This document shows, piece by piece, positions 1 to 6,634 of a stretch of DNA of 10,494 nt. The notes beneath the pieces were generated by a model, which worked only from the letters and a program-made list of their open reading frames with translations, made no database searches and was not told where the DNA came from. How positions within the stretch are numbered: position 1 is the stretch's first letter; every line of letters starts with the position of its first letter. Where the stretch lies: assembly GCA_016926475.1 (NCBI GenBank), contig JAFGON010000037.1, positions 1 through 10,494 of the forward strand, written 5' to 3'. The DNA comes from a candidate division WOR-3 bacterium. Lineage in GTDB: Bacteria; SDB-A. The position numbers and the translations under genes were made by a program.

Positions 1-540
1 AAGCAAATGATGCACGCCGATGTTGTGCCTGAGAGAAGACTTGACAGAACCTGCCTGCATTGCGGTTACTGCGTGGATTCCTGCCCTGAGTCAGCAGTTT
101 TCCTGGAAGAGGACGGCCCTGTTTTTGATCTTGAAAAGTGCGTCGGTTGCGGGGAATGCATCACAGCTTGTCCGGAGGGAGTGATAAAAATACTCTGGAA
201 TTCAAAGCCTGAGAACTTCGCCCAAAAGCTTGCCGAAGGCGGTAAAGCTGCGATTTTTGGAAAAGAAAACAGTTCGGTTTTCATAAACGGCCTCTTATCG
301 GTGACCCCTGAATGCGATTGCGTTTCGGATGCCGGTGCGCCAATGATGGAAGATTTGGGATGGTTTATGTCGACCGATCCTGTGGCAGTCGACAGAGCGT
401 GTTTTGACGCCGTTTTGCAAAATGCCGGACACGATATTTTCAAAGATGTCCACCCAAACACTTTTTTTGAAAAAACGCTGGATTACGCCGAAGAGATTGG
501 GTTAGGAAAAAATTCCTACGAGCTGGAAGAGGTCAAATGA
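1..540 (+). CDS. DUF362-family 4Fe-4S ferredoxin protein, C-terminal part (5' end outside window)
   Basis: The reading frame is open to the first base, so the true start lies upstream and only about the C-terminal half is present. Two ferredoxin cluster-binding motifs are visible: CLHCGYCVDSCP and, about 30 residues on, CVGCGECITACP. Each is a CxxCxxCxxxCP pattern that should bind one [4Fe-4S] cluster. The downstream part (CDCVSDAGAP, then GWFMSTDPVAVDRACFD) matches the C-terminal half of DUF362 proteins, where a similar segment reads like 'SKDPVAIDQA'. The first residues (KQMMHAD) fit the stretch just before the ferredoxin insert in that family. The family is cytoplasmic, presumably redox-active, and has no settled function. 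The stop codon overlaps the start of the next gene (ATGA at 537-540), so the two are probably co-transcribed and translationally coupled. Confidence in the family is high; the specific role is unknown. Confidence 0.88.
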   Translation, partial: KQMMHADVVPERRLDRTCLHCGYCVDSCPESAVFLEEDGPVFDLEKCVGCGECITACPEGVIKILWNSKPENFAQKLAEGGKAAIFGKENSSVFINGLLSVTPECDCVSDAGAPMMEDLGWFMSTDPVAVDRACFDAVLQNAGHDIFKDVHPNTFFEKTLDYAEEIGLGKNSYELEEVK

Positions 541-1826
541 AAATAGTGAGAGACGCGGTCTGGGGTGACATTGAGCTTTCAGCGCTTGAAATCGAGGTGA
601 TCGACACAAAGGCGTTTCAAAGGCTCAGAAAAATAAAACAACTGGGCTGCGCGCATCTTGTTTACCCCACAGCCCTGCACACGAGGTTCGACCACAGCCT
701 CGGATGCCTGCACTGCGCTCAGTCCATGATGGAGAATATAGAGAAAAAGGATTTTCGTTTCACGGATGAAGACAGGGTTTTGGTGAGAATGTCGGCTCTT
801 CTGCACGACATCACCCACATACCTTTCGGTCACACTCTGGAAGACGAGAGGAGAATATTTCCAAGACACGATTTGAACATCAGGAGATGGTCTTATTTCG
901 TGGAGGAAAGCGAAATAGGAGAAATTCTCGGCAGGGAAGGGATGGCGGAAAAGGTAAAAGAAACCCTTTTCGGCGACGAGGATGATTACCGGTCTGAAAT
1001 AGTCAGGGGAGCCATTTCAGCCGATCTTCTCGATTACCTCGCGCGAGACGCTTATTTCTGCGGAATGAAAATAGGGTATGACCGGCGCGTTTTGAGGTAT
1101 TTCGCCGTTGACGGGAAAAGACTCGTCATAGAGCTTTTCAAAGATGGAATATTCAGAAACGACGCTTTTTCAGAGACAGTAAACCTTTTGAGGTCGAGAT
1201 ATTTCATGACAGAGCGGATTTATTATCACCATTCAAAAATCGCCTGTTCGGTTATGGTTTCAAAAGCGGTAGAAGGAGCATTTTCCGCGGGGTTCGAAGA
1301 GAAGAATTTTTTGACCCTCGGTGACGAAGAAGTGCTGCATGAGATCAAAAAGTTCGGAAGAGGCGAAAACGGAACTGAATCCATAATCGATTTATACGAG
1401 AAGAGAAAACTCTACAAAAGATGCTTTCTGCACAGGACAAGGGACATAAAAGAGGACAGGGCGAGTGAGCTTTACCTGGACAAGGGAGGGGTGAGAAAAA
1501 AAATTGAGAACAAAATCGCGAAAAAACTCAAATTGCCCTCCTGGCAGATAGCCCTGTACTGTCCTCCTCCCCAAATGTACCTGAAAGAAGCCAGTGTGAA
1601 TGTTCTTTTGAACAAGAACGAACACTGTAAACTCAACGAAATGGAAAATCCGGATATTTCCGCCCTCGAACACAAACACAAAAATCTTTGGAGCATCTAC
1701 CTTTTTATATCTCCTGAAGCAGAAAGCCTCCGGGACAGGGCAGGAGAATCGTGTGAACAAGAGATTGGCCTGAAAAACGAATTGCCGAACGAAAAAAGAG
1801 GACAGCTATCGCTTTGGATGAATTAG
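537..1826 (+). CDS. HD-domain phosphohydrolase (COG1078/SAMHD1-like)
   Basis: A 429-residue protein of the HD superfamily of metal-dependent phosphohydrolases. The N-terminus (FQRLRKIKQLG, then HTRFDHSLG) is the hallmark of the COG1078 group, which includes SAMHD1 and bacterial dNTP triphosphohydrolase-like enzymes. Likely metal ligands are H53 (in RFDHSLG), H90 and D91 (in LLHDITHIPFGH) and D166 (in SADLLDYLARDAYFCG), so the active site looks intact. The C-terminal half (about residues 230-429) is less conserved, contains a Lys/Arg-rich stretch near 290-350, and may set specificity. The substrate cannot be read from sequence; dNTPs or other nucleotides are the family precedent. The ATG sits in an ATGA overlap with the upstream gene, with a purine-rich AAGAGG at 527-532 four bases before it. 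The 3' end overlaps the next gene by 13 bases, so all three genes look like one operon. Confidence 0.9.
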   Translation: MKIVRDAVWGDIELSALEIEVIDTKAFQRLRKIKQLGCAHLVYPTALHTRFDHSLGCLHCAQSMMENIEKKDFRFTDEDRVLVRMSALLHDITHIPFGHTLEDERRIFPRHDLNIRRWSYFVEESEIGEILGREGMAEKVKETLFGDEDDYRSEIVRGAISADLLDYLARDAYFCGMKIGYDRRVLRYFAVDGKRLVIELFKDGIFRNDAFSETVNLLRSRYFMTERIYYHHSKIACSVMVSKAVEGAFSAGFEEKNFLTLGDEEVLHEIKKFGRGENGTESIIDLYEKRKLYKRCFLHRTRDIKEDRASELYLDKGGVRKKIENKIAKKLKLPSWQIALYCPPPQMYLKEASVNVLLNKNEHCKLNEMENPDISALEHKHKNLWSIYLFISPEAESLRDRAGESCEQEIGLKNELPNEKRGQLSLWMN

Positions 1827-2434
1827 AGATCGATCTTGTAAAGGTATCTTTTGAAGAGGGCAGGGAACTCTGGGTCCAAAAAAAATTCGTCTCTGTGTCT
1901 CAGATTCAACCCTACAGGTCCAGGGGAGACGAGTTTGCGGAAGAGATGGAGAATCCGGAAGGACCGGTTTTTAACGTCAGTTTTGTCGAAGCCGCGGCTT
2001 TCTGCAATTATCTGAGCGAATTGAACGGTTTTTCCCCGGCTTACGACATAGCAAAAGACCCGGTCAACCCCGACAATCTGGACACTGAAGGTTTCAGGCT
2101 TTTGACGCTGGAAGAATGGGAGAATCTTTTGTCTATGGAAGAAGAACTCGAAAAGTCCGGAATTGTCTGCCTGAGAGGATGTTTCTGGCAGTTGACCGAG
2201 ACCGAAAAATCATTGCCTTTCAAACCAGACGGCAGGGCTGATTTTGAAAATCCGGAATTTATATGGTCTTACAGAATCGCCGTCGGTGGATCTTCGGATT
2301 CTTCAAAAGCCCTCGTTGAAGGGAAGCCGTTAGCGCTGATTTTAGCCTTTGAAGGAGATTACAGAACCGCTTTCAGAGTTGTTCGCGGCAACTATTCGCA
2401 AAACAAAGTTACGAGGTATTTTGACCAAAAATGA
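1814..2434 (+). CDS. FGE/SUMF1-fold protein lacking catalytic cysteines
   Basis: A 206-residue protein with the ordered motifs of the formylglycine-generating-enzyme (sulfatase-modifying factor) domain in weakened form. PVFNVSFVEAAAFCNYLSE (51-69) corresponds to the family's 'PVVNVSW-DA-AYCNWLS'. GFRLLTLEEWENL (93-105) matches 'GYRLPTEAEWE', GCFWQLTE (122-129) matches 'GNVWEWTE', VGGSSDS (157-163) matches 'RGGSW-S', and FRVVR (187-191) matches the terminal 'GFRLVR'. No cysteine lies in the last 80 residues, where true FGEs carry their copper-binding pair, so sulfatase maturation is unlikely; the fold is also used for binding. I see no signal peptide, so it is probably cytoplasmic. The start is TTG at 1814, with AGAGGA at 1797-1802; it overlaps the HD gene by 13 bases. 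Co-expression with the phosphohydrolase suggests a partner role, which is inference. Confidence 0.75.
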   Translation: MDELEIDLVKVSFEEGRELWVQKKFVSVSQIQPYRSRGDEFAEEMENPEGPVFNVSFVEAAAFCNYLSELNGFSPAYDIAKDPVNPDNLDTEGFRLLTLEEWENLLSMEEELEKSGIVCLRGCFWQLTETEKSLPFKPDGRADFENPEFIWSYRIAVGGSSDSSKALVEGKPLALILAFEGDYRTAFRVVRGNYSQNKVTRYFDQK

Positions 2435-2442
2435 TATTTTTG
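2426..2442. terminator. Weak dyad between convergent genes, possible bidirectional terminator
   Basis: CAAAAAT and ATTTTTG form a perfect 7-bp inverted repeat around a 3-base centre, spanning the stop of the FGE-fold gene and ending just before the secA stop. Read either way, the second arm is a T run. The stem has only one G-C pair, so it would be unstable. It could still help end transcription where two operons collide 9 bases apart. No stronger hairpin is visible nearby. Confidence 0.25.
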
Positions 2443-2443
2443 C

Positions 2444-5400
2444 CTATTTTGCCTTGGTTTTAAGCTTGACGCCTGTCTTTTTCTCCCATTCCTGAGGGTC
2501 TTCAAAATACAACAAAAACAGTTTTTCCTCTGTAGGATTTTTAGGCATGCCGTCGCCCTGACCGTGGCAGTCCTTGTATTTTTTTCCGCTTCCGCAAGGG
2601 CAGGTATCATTTCTGCCGGGTTTTTTGAACTTGTAGACGACTGTCTGCGGCCGGGATTGAGCAGGCCTTTTACCCTGGGCGTTGGGTTGTGGGTTCATGG
2701 AAAAATCATTTTTGACAGTCTGGATTGATTTGGGAGATCTTCTCTCCTGGGGCTGTATCCTCGGATGGTAAAGTCTTTTTACGATCTCTCTGTCGATTTC
2801 AAACAGCATTTCGTTGAAAAGGGTCTGCGCCTCTATGGTGTATTCTATCAGAGGGTCCCTCTGGGCGTAACCTCTCAAGCCGATTCCTTCCCTCAGAGCT
2901 TCCATTTCGTAGAGGTGGTTTCTCCAAAATTCGTCGATTATCATCAGGCTGATAAACCTCTCGATCTCCCTCATTCTCTCTTCTGTGACGGTTTTTTCCA
3001 GATATTGGTATATCTCCTCGGCTGATTTTATGAGTTCTTGGAGTACCTGATCGGCTGTAGTCTCGTTGGTAAAAGGTTTTACCTGAACAGGGCCGAAATG
3101 ACGCGCGGTTTCCACCCTGAAACCCGGATAATCCGCTGTCGAAAATCCTTCCCCAAGGTATTGCTCGACGATGTATGAGGCGACTTTGTTTCTCTTGTCT
3201 CTTATGAAGCCCTTGAGGTCCCACCCCTCGAGAACTATGTTTCTCATTTCGTATATGGTGTTTCTTTGTTCGTTTAGAACATCGTCGTATTTTAGAACTC
3301 TCTGCCTTATGTCGAAGTGGAAAGTCTCCACTTTCTTCTGTGCGTTTTCAACGGTTTTGTTTACGAAGGGATGTTCTATGACTTCGCCTTCTTTAGCTCC
3401 CCAGCGGTCCATTATTCGGGCGATCTTTTCTGACCCGAAAAGTCTCATAAGATCGTCTTCGAGGGAAAGGTAAAACCTTGAAGACCCGGGGTCACCCTGC
3501 CTGCCGGATCTGCCTCTCAACTGGCGGTCTATCCTCCTCGACTCGTGCCTCGAAGTGCCGATGATGTGCAGACCGCAGGGCATGTTTTCCAGACATTTTT
3601 TCGCGCTTTTTGAAAATGTGCATTTCTCCAGGCCTTTGTGGTGTATAAGACATCCCCCGGGGCTTTTGACTATTCCCTGGGCAAGTTTTATGTCCGTTCC
3701 TCTTCCTGCCATGTTTGTCGCGATTGTGACTTTTCCATTCTGGCCTGCATAAGCGACTATTTCGGCTTCACGCTGGTGCTGTTTCGCGTTCAGGACTTCG
3801 TGGTTGATTCCGACCCTTTTGAGCATTCTGGAAAGGGTTTCAGAGGTCTCGACGGATGTCGTGCCCACGAGTATGGGCCTTCCATCTCCGTGGATTCTCT
3901 GGATTTCTTCAATTACAGCGTTGAATTTCTCGTTTCGAGTTTTGTAGATCTTATCGTTGTAGTCGATTCTTCTCACAGGTTCGTTCGTAGGTATGACTAC
4001 AACATCCAAGCCGTATATTTTGTGGAATTCCCTGGATTCTGTCTCTGCTGTTCCGGTCATACCGGAGAGTTTTGTGTACATTCTGAAATAGTTCTGTATT
4101 GTTATTGTAGCTATAACCTGGGTTTCGGCTTCAATAGGCACATTCTCTTTGGCTTGAAGGGCTTGGTGAAGGCCGTCTGAATACCTTCTGCCAGCGAGAA
4201 TTCTGCCGGTGAACTCGTCTACAATCATTACTTTTTTATCCACGACTACGTATTCGTCGTCTTTGTTGAAAAGCGAATACGCCTTGAGAAGCTGGTTTAC
4301 GGCGTGGATTTTTTCGCTTTTTTCGGCGTAGAGCCTGTGGATTTCGTCTTCCTGCTTCACTTTCTCTTCCAAAGAAAGCGAAGAGTCGGTTTGAACTTTT
4401 TTCAAAAGGATGCTTATATCAGGCAGGGTGAAAAATTCCAGGTCGTTGGGAGAAATTGCTTTTCTGCCTTTTTCGGATATGTTTATTGTCTGCCCTTTTT
4501 CGTCGAGTGTGTAATAGAGCTCCTCGAGCAGGATCGGCATTTTTTTCGACTTACTCATTCCGTCTTCAGCCATGATTTTTTTCTCTGTGTCATCGATGAG
4601 CGAGGTGATTCCGGTTTTTTGCTGAAGTTTCATAAGTCTTTTAAACTTCGGATTTCCATTTTTTGCTATAAGAAATTTTACGCCTGCCTTTTCCCGGTCG
4701 CCTTCTTCGAAAAGTTTTTCCCCTTCCGTGATGAGCTGGTTTAAAAGGTTGTTCTGGAGCCTTACGATTCTCTCTACGGAGGGATTTAGATCCTGGTATA
4801 TCGTGTCTTTTTTATCAGTTTCAACGAGGCCGGAAATTATGAGGGGGGTTCTCGCTTCGTCTATGAGAACCGAATCGACTTCGTCGACAATACAGTAGTA
4901 GTGTCCTCTTTGAACTCTGTTTTCAGGATGTATGGCGATGTTGTCCCTTAGGTAGTCAAATCCGAATTCGTTGTTTGTCCCGTATGTTATATCGGCGGAA
5001 TACTGGACTTTTCTGTCTTCAAAAGTCATGCTCGATTGAACACAGCCCACAGTCATGCCGAGTTCGGTGTAAATGTTTCCCATCCACTCGCTGTCTCTTT
5101 TTGCGAGGTAGTCGTTGACCGTGACAAGGTGAACCCCGTGTCCGGGTATCGCGTTGAGGTAGACCGGCATAGTCGCGACGAGGGTCTTGCCTTCTCCGGT
5201 AGCCATTTCGGAGATTTTTCCCTGATGAAGGACGACTGCGCCTATCAACTGGACATCGTAGGGTATCATCTCCCATGTTATTTTGTGCCCCATCACGTCG
5301 ATTTGTCTGCCTTTGAGCCTTCGGCAGGACTCTTTTACCATCGCGAAGGCGGTCGGCATGATCTCGTCGAGATATTTCATCTCGGCTTCAAACCTCGATT

Positions 5401-5674
5401 TTTCGAGTTTTTTAAGCTGTTCCTTCAGATCGGCTCTTTCTGTGGAATTTTGAGAAATCTTGATCTTCTCCCGGACATCGGCTATGGATGAATCGTATGA
5501 TTTTGTCCTGTTTTTTATTTCACGGCGGAATTCCTCGGTCATGGCGGGAAGATTTTTGGATTTCAGGGTTTCGTAAATGGCGTTTATACGGGATGCATTC
5601 TGGAAGATTTTCGCCACTTCTCTTTCATTTTTTGTCTTGACAAATTTTCTAAACAATTTAACTGGTGTTTTCAT
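2444..5674 (-). CDS. secA: SecA, preprotein translocase ATPase (long form)
   Basis: The motor ATPase that pushes unfolded secretory proteins through SecYEG; it acts in the cytoplasm and at the inner membrane face. All core elements are present in 1076 residues: Walker A ATGEGKT (158-164), Walker B VDEVDS (263-268) followed by LIDEARTPLIISG, VDEFTGRILAGRRYSDGLHQ (485-504), KLSGMTGTAETE (535-546), TNMAGRGTDIKL (653-664) and QLRGRSGRQGDPG (718-730). The C-terminus has the CxCx8CH zinc motif (C1025, C1027, C1036, H1037) that in other SecAs binds SecB and ribosomes. It is longer than the E. coli protein (about 900). The excess comes from an insertion at about 290-400, a Cys/His-rich insertion at about 667-700, and 39 residues after the zinc motif. 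The start overlaps the preceding gene's stop (ATGA, 5671-5674), with GGAG seven bases upstream (5682-5685). Confidence 0.98.
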   Translation of the reverse strand: MKTPVKLFRKFVKTKNEREVAKIFQNASRINAIYETLKSKNLPAMTEEFRREIKNRTKSYDSSIADVREKIKISQNSTERADLKEQLKKLEKSRFEAEMKYLDEIMPTAFAMVKESCRRLKGRQIDVMGHKITWEMIPYDVQLIGAVVLHQGKISEMATGEGKTLVATMPVYLNAIPGHGVHLVTVNDYLAKRDSEWMGNIYTELGMTVGCVQSSMTFEDRKVQYSADITYGTNNEFGFDYLRDNIAIHPENRVQRGHYYCIVDEVDSVLIDEARTPLIISGLVETDKKDTIYQDLNPSVERIVRLQNNLLNQLITEGEKLFEEGDREKAGVKFLIAKNGNPKFKRLMKLQQKTGITSLIDDTEKKIMAEDGMSKSKKMPILLEELYYTLDEKGQTINISEKGRKAISPNDLEFFTLPDISILLKKVQTDSSLSLEEKVKQEDEIHRLYAEKSEKIHAVNQLLKAYSLFNKDDEYVVVDKKVMIVDEFTGRILAGRRYSDGLHQALQAKENVPIEAETQVIATITIQNYFRMYTKLSGMTGTAETESREFHKIYGLDVVVIPTNEPVRRIDYNDKIYKTRNEKFNAVIEEIQRIHGDGRPILVGTTSVETSETLSRMLKRVGINHEVLNAKQHQREAEIVAYAGQNGKVTIATNMAGRGTDIKLAQGIVKSPGGCLIHHKGLEKCTFSKSAKKCLENMPCGLHIIGTSRHESRRIDRQLRGRSGRQGDPGSSRFYLSLEDDLMRLFGSEKIARIMDRWGAKEGEVIEHPFVNKTVENAQKKVETFHFDIRQRVLKYDDVLNEQRNTIYEMRNIVLEGWDLKGFIRDKRNKVASYIVEQYLGEGFSTADYPGFRVETARHFGPVQVKPFTNETTADQVLQELIKSAEEIYQYLEKTVTEERMREIERFISLMIIDEFWRNHLYEMEALREGIGLRGYAQRDPLIEYTIEAQTLFNEMLFEIDREIVKRLYHPRIQPQERRSPKSIQTVKNDFSMNPQPNAQGKRPAQSRPQTVVYKFKKPGRNDTCPCGSGKKYKDCHGQGDGMPKNPTEEKLFLLYFEDPQEWEKKTGVKLKTKAK

Positions 5675-6300
5675 TCATCAACTCCAACTATTTCCGGAAA
5701 ATCGGCTTCTTGAATTCTCTGACCTACTGACTGGAGCAATTTTCCGAGAAGTTTATAATCCAGGCTCAGAGGCGCCAAAAGTGTTATCCATGTCCACCAG
5801 AGGCGTGTCGAGTGTTCGCTTTCCGTGTCTGTCCATAGAGGCGTGACTGATCCTATGCCGAAACAAAGTGAAGACCTGCAGTCGGTCTGAGCGATATCGA
5901 CGCCTCTTTTGCCGGGGAAAAATACAGTCACCGTCCCGAACCGATTCGCGGCTTTTTTGGGGCTTATTACGCTTTGAATCCTTTCGATCATGGAAATCTT
6001 GTTTCCTGAACAAGTAGATTCTTCGTACCACTGGTGAAGAGAGAAAAGCTCTGTTTCTTGAGGTTTGTGCAATATTCCTTTATCCTCCACAGAAATTATC
6101 AACTCCGGGAAATGTTTGAAAAATATACCATGCGTGCCCATAAGTTCCGGAAAATCTTTTACAGAAAGGGCTATAGCCCTGATTATGAAGACCGGAAGCG
6201 GCACGACTATGTCTTTTTTCAAGGCTATTTCTTTTTTCAAAGAAATTAATCCCGAAATTTCTACAAACTTCGCTAAAAAATTTTTCTTGCATGGAAACAT
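5671..6300 (-). CDS. Unassigned protein coupled to secA; possible degenerate PTS EIIA-like C-terminus
   Basis: A 209-residue protein I cannot assign firmly. Its last third, GVDIAQTD (133-140), then LCFGIGSVTPLW and ITLLAPLSLDYKLLGKLLQS, follows the layout of the PTS EIIA type 2 (fructose/PtsN) domain. There 'GIAIPHxR' carries the phosphorylated histidine and 'xxLLAPxxxxHLxxLAxLA' comes about 35 residues later. Gln138 sits at the histidine position, so phosphotransfer by that route is not expected. The N-terminal 130 residues match nothing I know; there is no convincing signal peptide or membrane segment. The TGA overlaps the secA ATG, so the two genes are coupled, and this one is first in the unit. 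ATG 6300 gives the longest frame but has no ribosome-binding site; Met54 (6141) is an alternative. That it is a gene is likely; the EIIA kinship is tentative. Confidence 0.62.
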   Translation of the reverse strand: MFPCKKNFLAKFVEISGLISLKKEIALKKDIVVPLPVFIIRAIALSVKDFPELMGTHGIFFKHFPELIISVEDKGILHKPQETELFSLHQWYEESTCSGNKISMIERIQSVISPKKAANRFGTVTVFFPGKRGVDIAQTDCRSSLCFGIGSVTPLWTDTESEHSTRLWWTWITLLAPLSLDYKLLGKLLQSVGQRIQEADFPEIVGVDE

Positions 6301-6413
6301 AATAATTATTATATTCTAATTTTTTTGCGAAGATAAAAAAAGTATTTTTTTGAAAAGTTTCAAATTACGTTTTTTATCTACATTTACATATCTTGACAAA
6401 AAAGGAGAAAAAA
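6301..6413. promoter_or_regulatory. AT-rich divergent promoter region
   Basis: This 113-base gap separates the divergent secA unit (-) and the PC4-like gene (+) and is almost pure A/T. On the - strand a perfect TATAAT lies at 6313-6308, with only a poor -35 (TTATCT, 6336-6331). It is so close to ATG 6300 that the transcript would be nearly leaderless. On the + strand TTGAAA (6350-6355) and TATCTA (6375-6380, 19-base spacing) are a weak pair. No clear operator repeat is visible. Confidence 0.4.
6403..6407 (+). promoter_or_regulatory. Ribosome-binding site of the PC4-like gene
   Basis: AGGAG within AAAGGAG lies six bases before ATG 6414. It decides the start: the in-frame TTG at 6393 lies upstream of this site and would put it inside the coding sequence. 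Confidence 0.8.
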
Positions 6414-6632
6414 ATGGGCATAATTGAGAAAAGTTCTTTGGAGCAGATACAAATCGAGATGAAAGAATACAAAAAGAAAAAATATCTCGATATAAGAACT
6501 TACTACCAGTCAGAGGGTGAGTGGAAACCTTCAAAAAAAGGGGTTACGATACACCCTGAAAATCTCGACAGCCTTTTGGAGATAATCTCAGAAATAAAGA
6601 ATCAGTACGACAAAGAAACCCACGCCGATTGA
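6414..6632 (+). CDS. PC4/p15-family single-stranded DNA-binding protein
   Basis: A 72-residue protein. The segment KYLDIRTYYQSEGEW (23-37), then KPSKKGVTIHPENLDSLLEII (38-58), matches the PC4/p15 domain, whose pattern is roughly 'K-VDIREYY-DGEWKPTKKGISL--E-W--L'. That domain is a small beta-sheet platform with a C-terminal helix; it dimerises and binds single-stranded or melted DNA. In eukaryotes it is transcriptional coactivator PC4, and bacterial homologues such as YdbC of Lactococcus bind ssDNA. The acidic/basic N-terminus (EMKEYKKKK) is typical. The role is probably in transcription or DNA repair, but nothing here tells which. The gene stands alone on its strand, divergent from the secA unit, and ends two bases from the stop of the convergent membrane protease gene. 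The family call is firm; the physiological role is not. Confidence 0.88.
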   Translation: MGIIEKSSLEQIQIEMKEYKKKKYLDIRTYYQSEGEWKPSKKGVTIHPENLDSLLEIISEIKNQYDKETHAD

Positions 6633-6634
6633 TT

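Noticed and set aside
1814-2434. Active formylglycine-generating enzyme with a sulfatase partner.
   Set aside because: The C-terminal catalytic cysteine pair is missing and no sulfatase gene is in the window.
3638-4180. A 180-codon open frame on the + strand opposite secA.
   Set aside because: It lies wholly antisense to conserved SecA motifs and its translation resembles no protein; it follows from the codon pattern of secA.
6393-6398. TTGACA, a perfect -35 match, before the PC4-like gene.
   Set aside because: It overlaps the leader immediately before the ribosome-binding site, and a -10 at normal spacing would fall inside the coding sequence, where none is present.
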